A stretch of 5,332 nucleotides of DNA, taken from DATKRB01 sp035532415. Lineage in GTDB: Bacteria; Actinomycetota; Acidimicrobiia; Acidimicrobiales; RAAP-2. Numbering within the stretch: position 1 is the stretch's first letter; the number at the start of each line of letters is the position of its first letter. The notes beneath the pieces are model-generated. The model saw nothing but the letters and a program-made list of their open reading frames with translations. It ran no database searches and was not told the DNA's origin. Location: assembly GCA_035532415.1 (NCBI GenBank), contig DATKRB010000040.1, positions 1 through 5,332 of the forward strand, in the 5' to 3' direction. Below, piece after piece: positions 5,188-5,332 of this stretch. The position numbers and the translations under genes are program-made.

Positions 5188-5332
5188 GCACCGAGCACCG
5201 CCTGGTCGAGCGAGCATCGAGCGACCGAGAGCTGCTGGACCCGGCAACGGTCGACCGCTCGCTGATGGACCACTCCCTGGTCGAAGGCTTGCGGACCGAG
5301 GTGCTCGCCGCGCTCTCCGAGCGGACCCGGGG
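5184..5332 (+). CDS. Probable CpaF/TadA secretion ATPase, N-terminus only (partial)
   Basis: The frame opens at ATG 5184 and stays open for 49 codons to the window end. AGGGGG (5171-5176) lies 7 nt upstream. The ATG overlaps the TGA of the preceding gene as ATGA, a classic translational-coupling junction. The visible part is hydrophilic and charged, MSTEHRLVERAS then LMDHSLVEGLRTEVLAALSER, predicted helical, with no signal or membrane segment. This resembles the N-terminal helical region that precedes the catalytic domain in actinobacterial CpaF (the type II/IV secretion ATPase that powers pilus assembly). The order cpaB, tadZ-like, cpaF is the usual one. No Walker motif lies within the window, so the identity rests on position and N-terminal character. 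Confidence 0.65.
   Translation, partial: MSTEHRLVERASSDRELLDPATVDRSLMDHSLVEGLRTEVLAALSERTR

Noticed and set aside
3469..5247. 592-codon minus-strand open frame opposite the pilus genes
   Set aside because: Very long, but antisense to three recognisable genes; the product is Ala/Pro/Arg/Ser-rich without motifs, a known artefact of strong third-position G/C bias.

Overview
The window looks like chromosomal DNA of a high-GC Gram-positive bacterium (Actinomycetota). Third codon positions are strongly G/C in the right two thirds. The XRE regulator has an architecture typical of actinobacteria, and the exported lipoprotein, PKD protein and Tad-type pilus genes sit in a tight co-directional array. 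A lower rank cannot be assigned from the sequence.

Left third (1-1845, minus strand): a partial gene for an unrecognised protein runs off the left edge. It can be read as an uninterrupted frame by translating the reverse strand from 678 to 1. Upstream of it is a complete XRE-family regulator (1009-1845) with an N-terminal helix-turn-helix and a C-terminal MmyB-like ligand-binding domain. The leftmost ~1 kb has visibly lower GC and more relaxed codon use than the rest, which suggests a different history.

Middle (1846-2057): a 212-bp divergent intergenic region with unusually dense symmetry. An inverted-repeat cluster with half-site CCTGGTAGT (1865-1900) lies over the probable promoter of the regulator. 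A separate perfect 9-bp inverted repeat lies at 1911-1933. The first is a good candidate operator for the regulator; the second has no assigned role.

Right two thirds (2058-5332, plus strand): a compact operon of five genes. In order they are a lipoprotein with a Tat-like signal, a secreted PKD-domain protein, a CpaB-like SAF-domain membrane protein, a TadZ/CpaE-like ParA-superfamily ATPase with a degenerate P-loop, and the first 49 codons of what is probably the CpaF/TadA secretion ATPase. Junctions are a 19-bp overlap, a 15-bp gap with a very strong ribosome binding site, a 2-bp gap and an ATGA overlap, so translation is probably coupled. CpaB, TadZ and CpaF point to a Tad/Flp-type (type IVb) pilus or secretion apparatus. 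The lipoprotein and the PKD protein at the head of the operon are probably its envelope or surface accessory parts; this is inferred from gene order. They are the least described components here.
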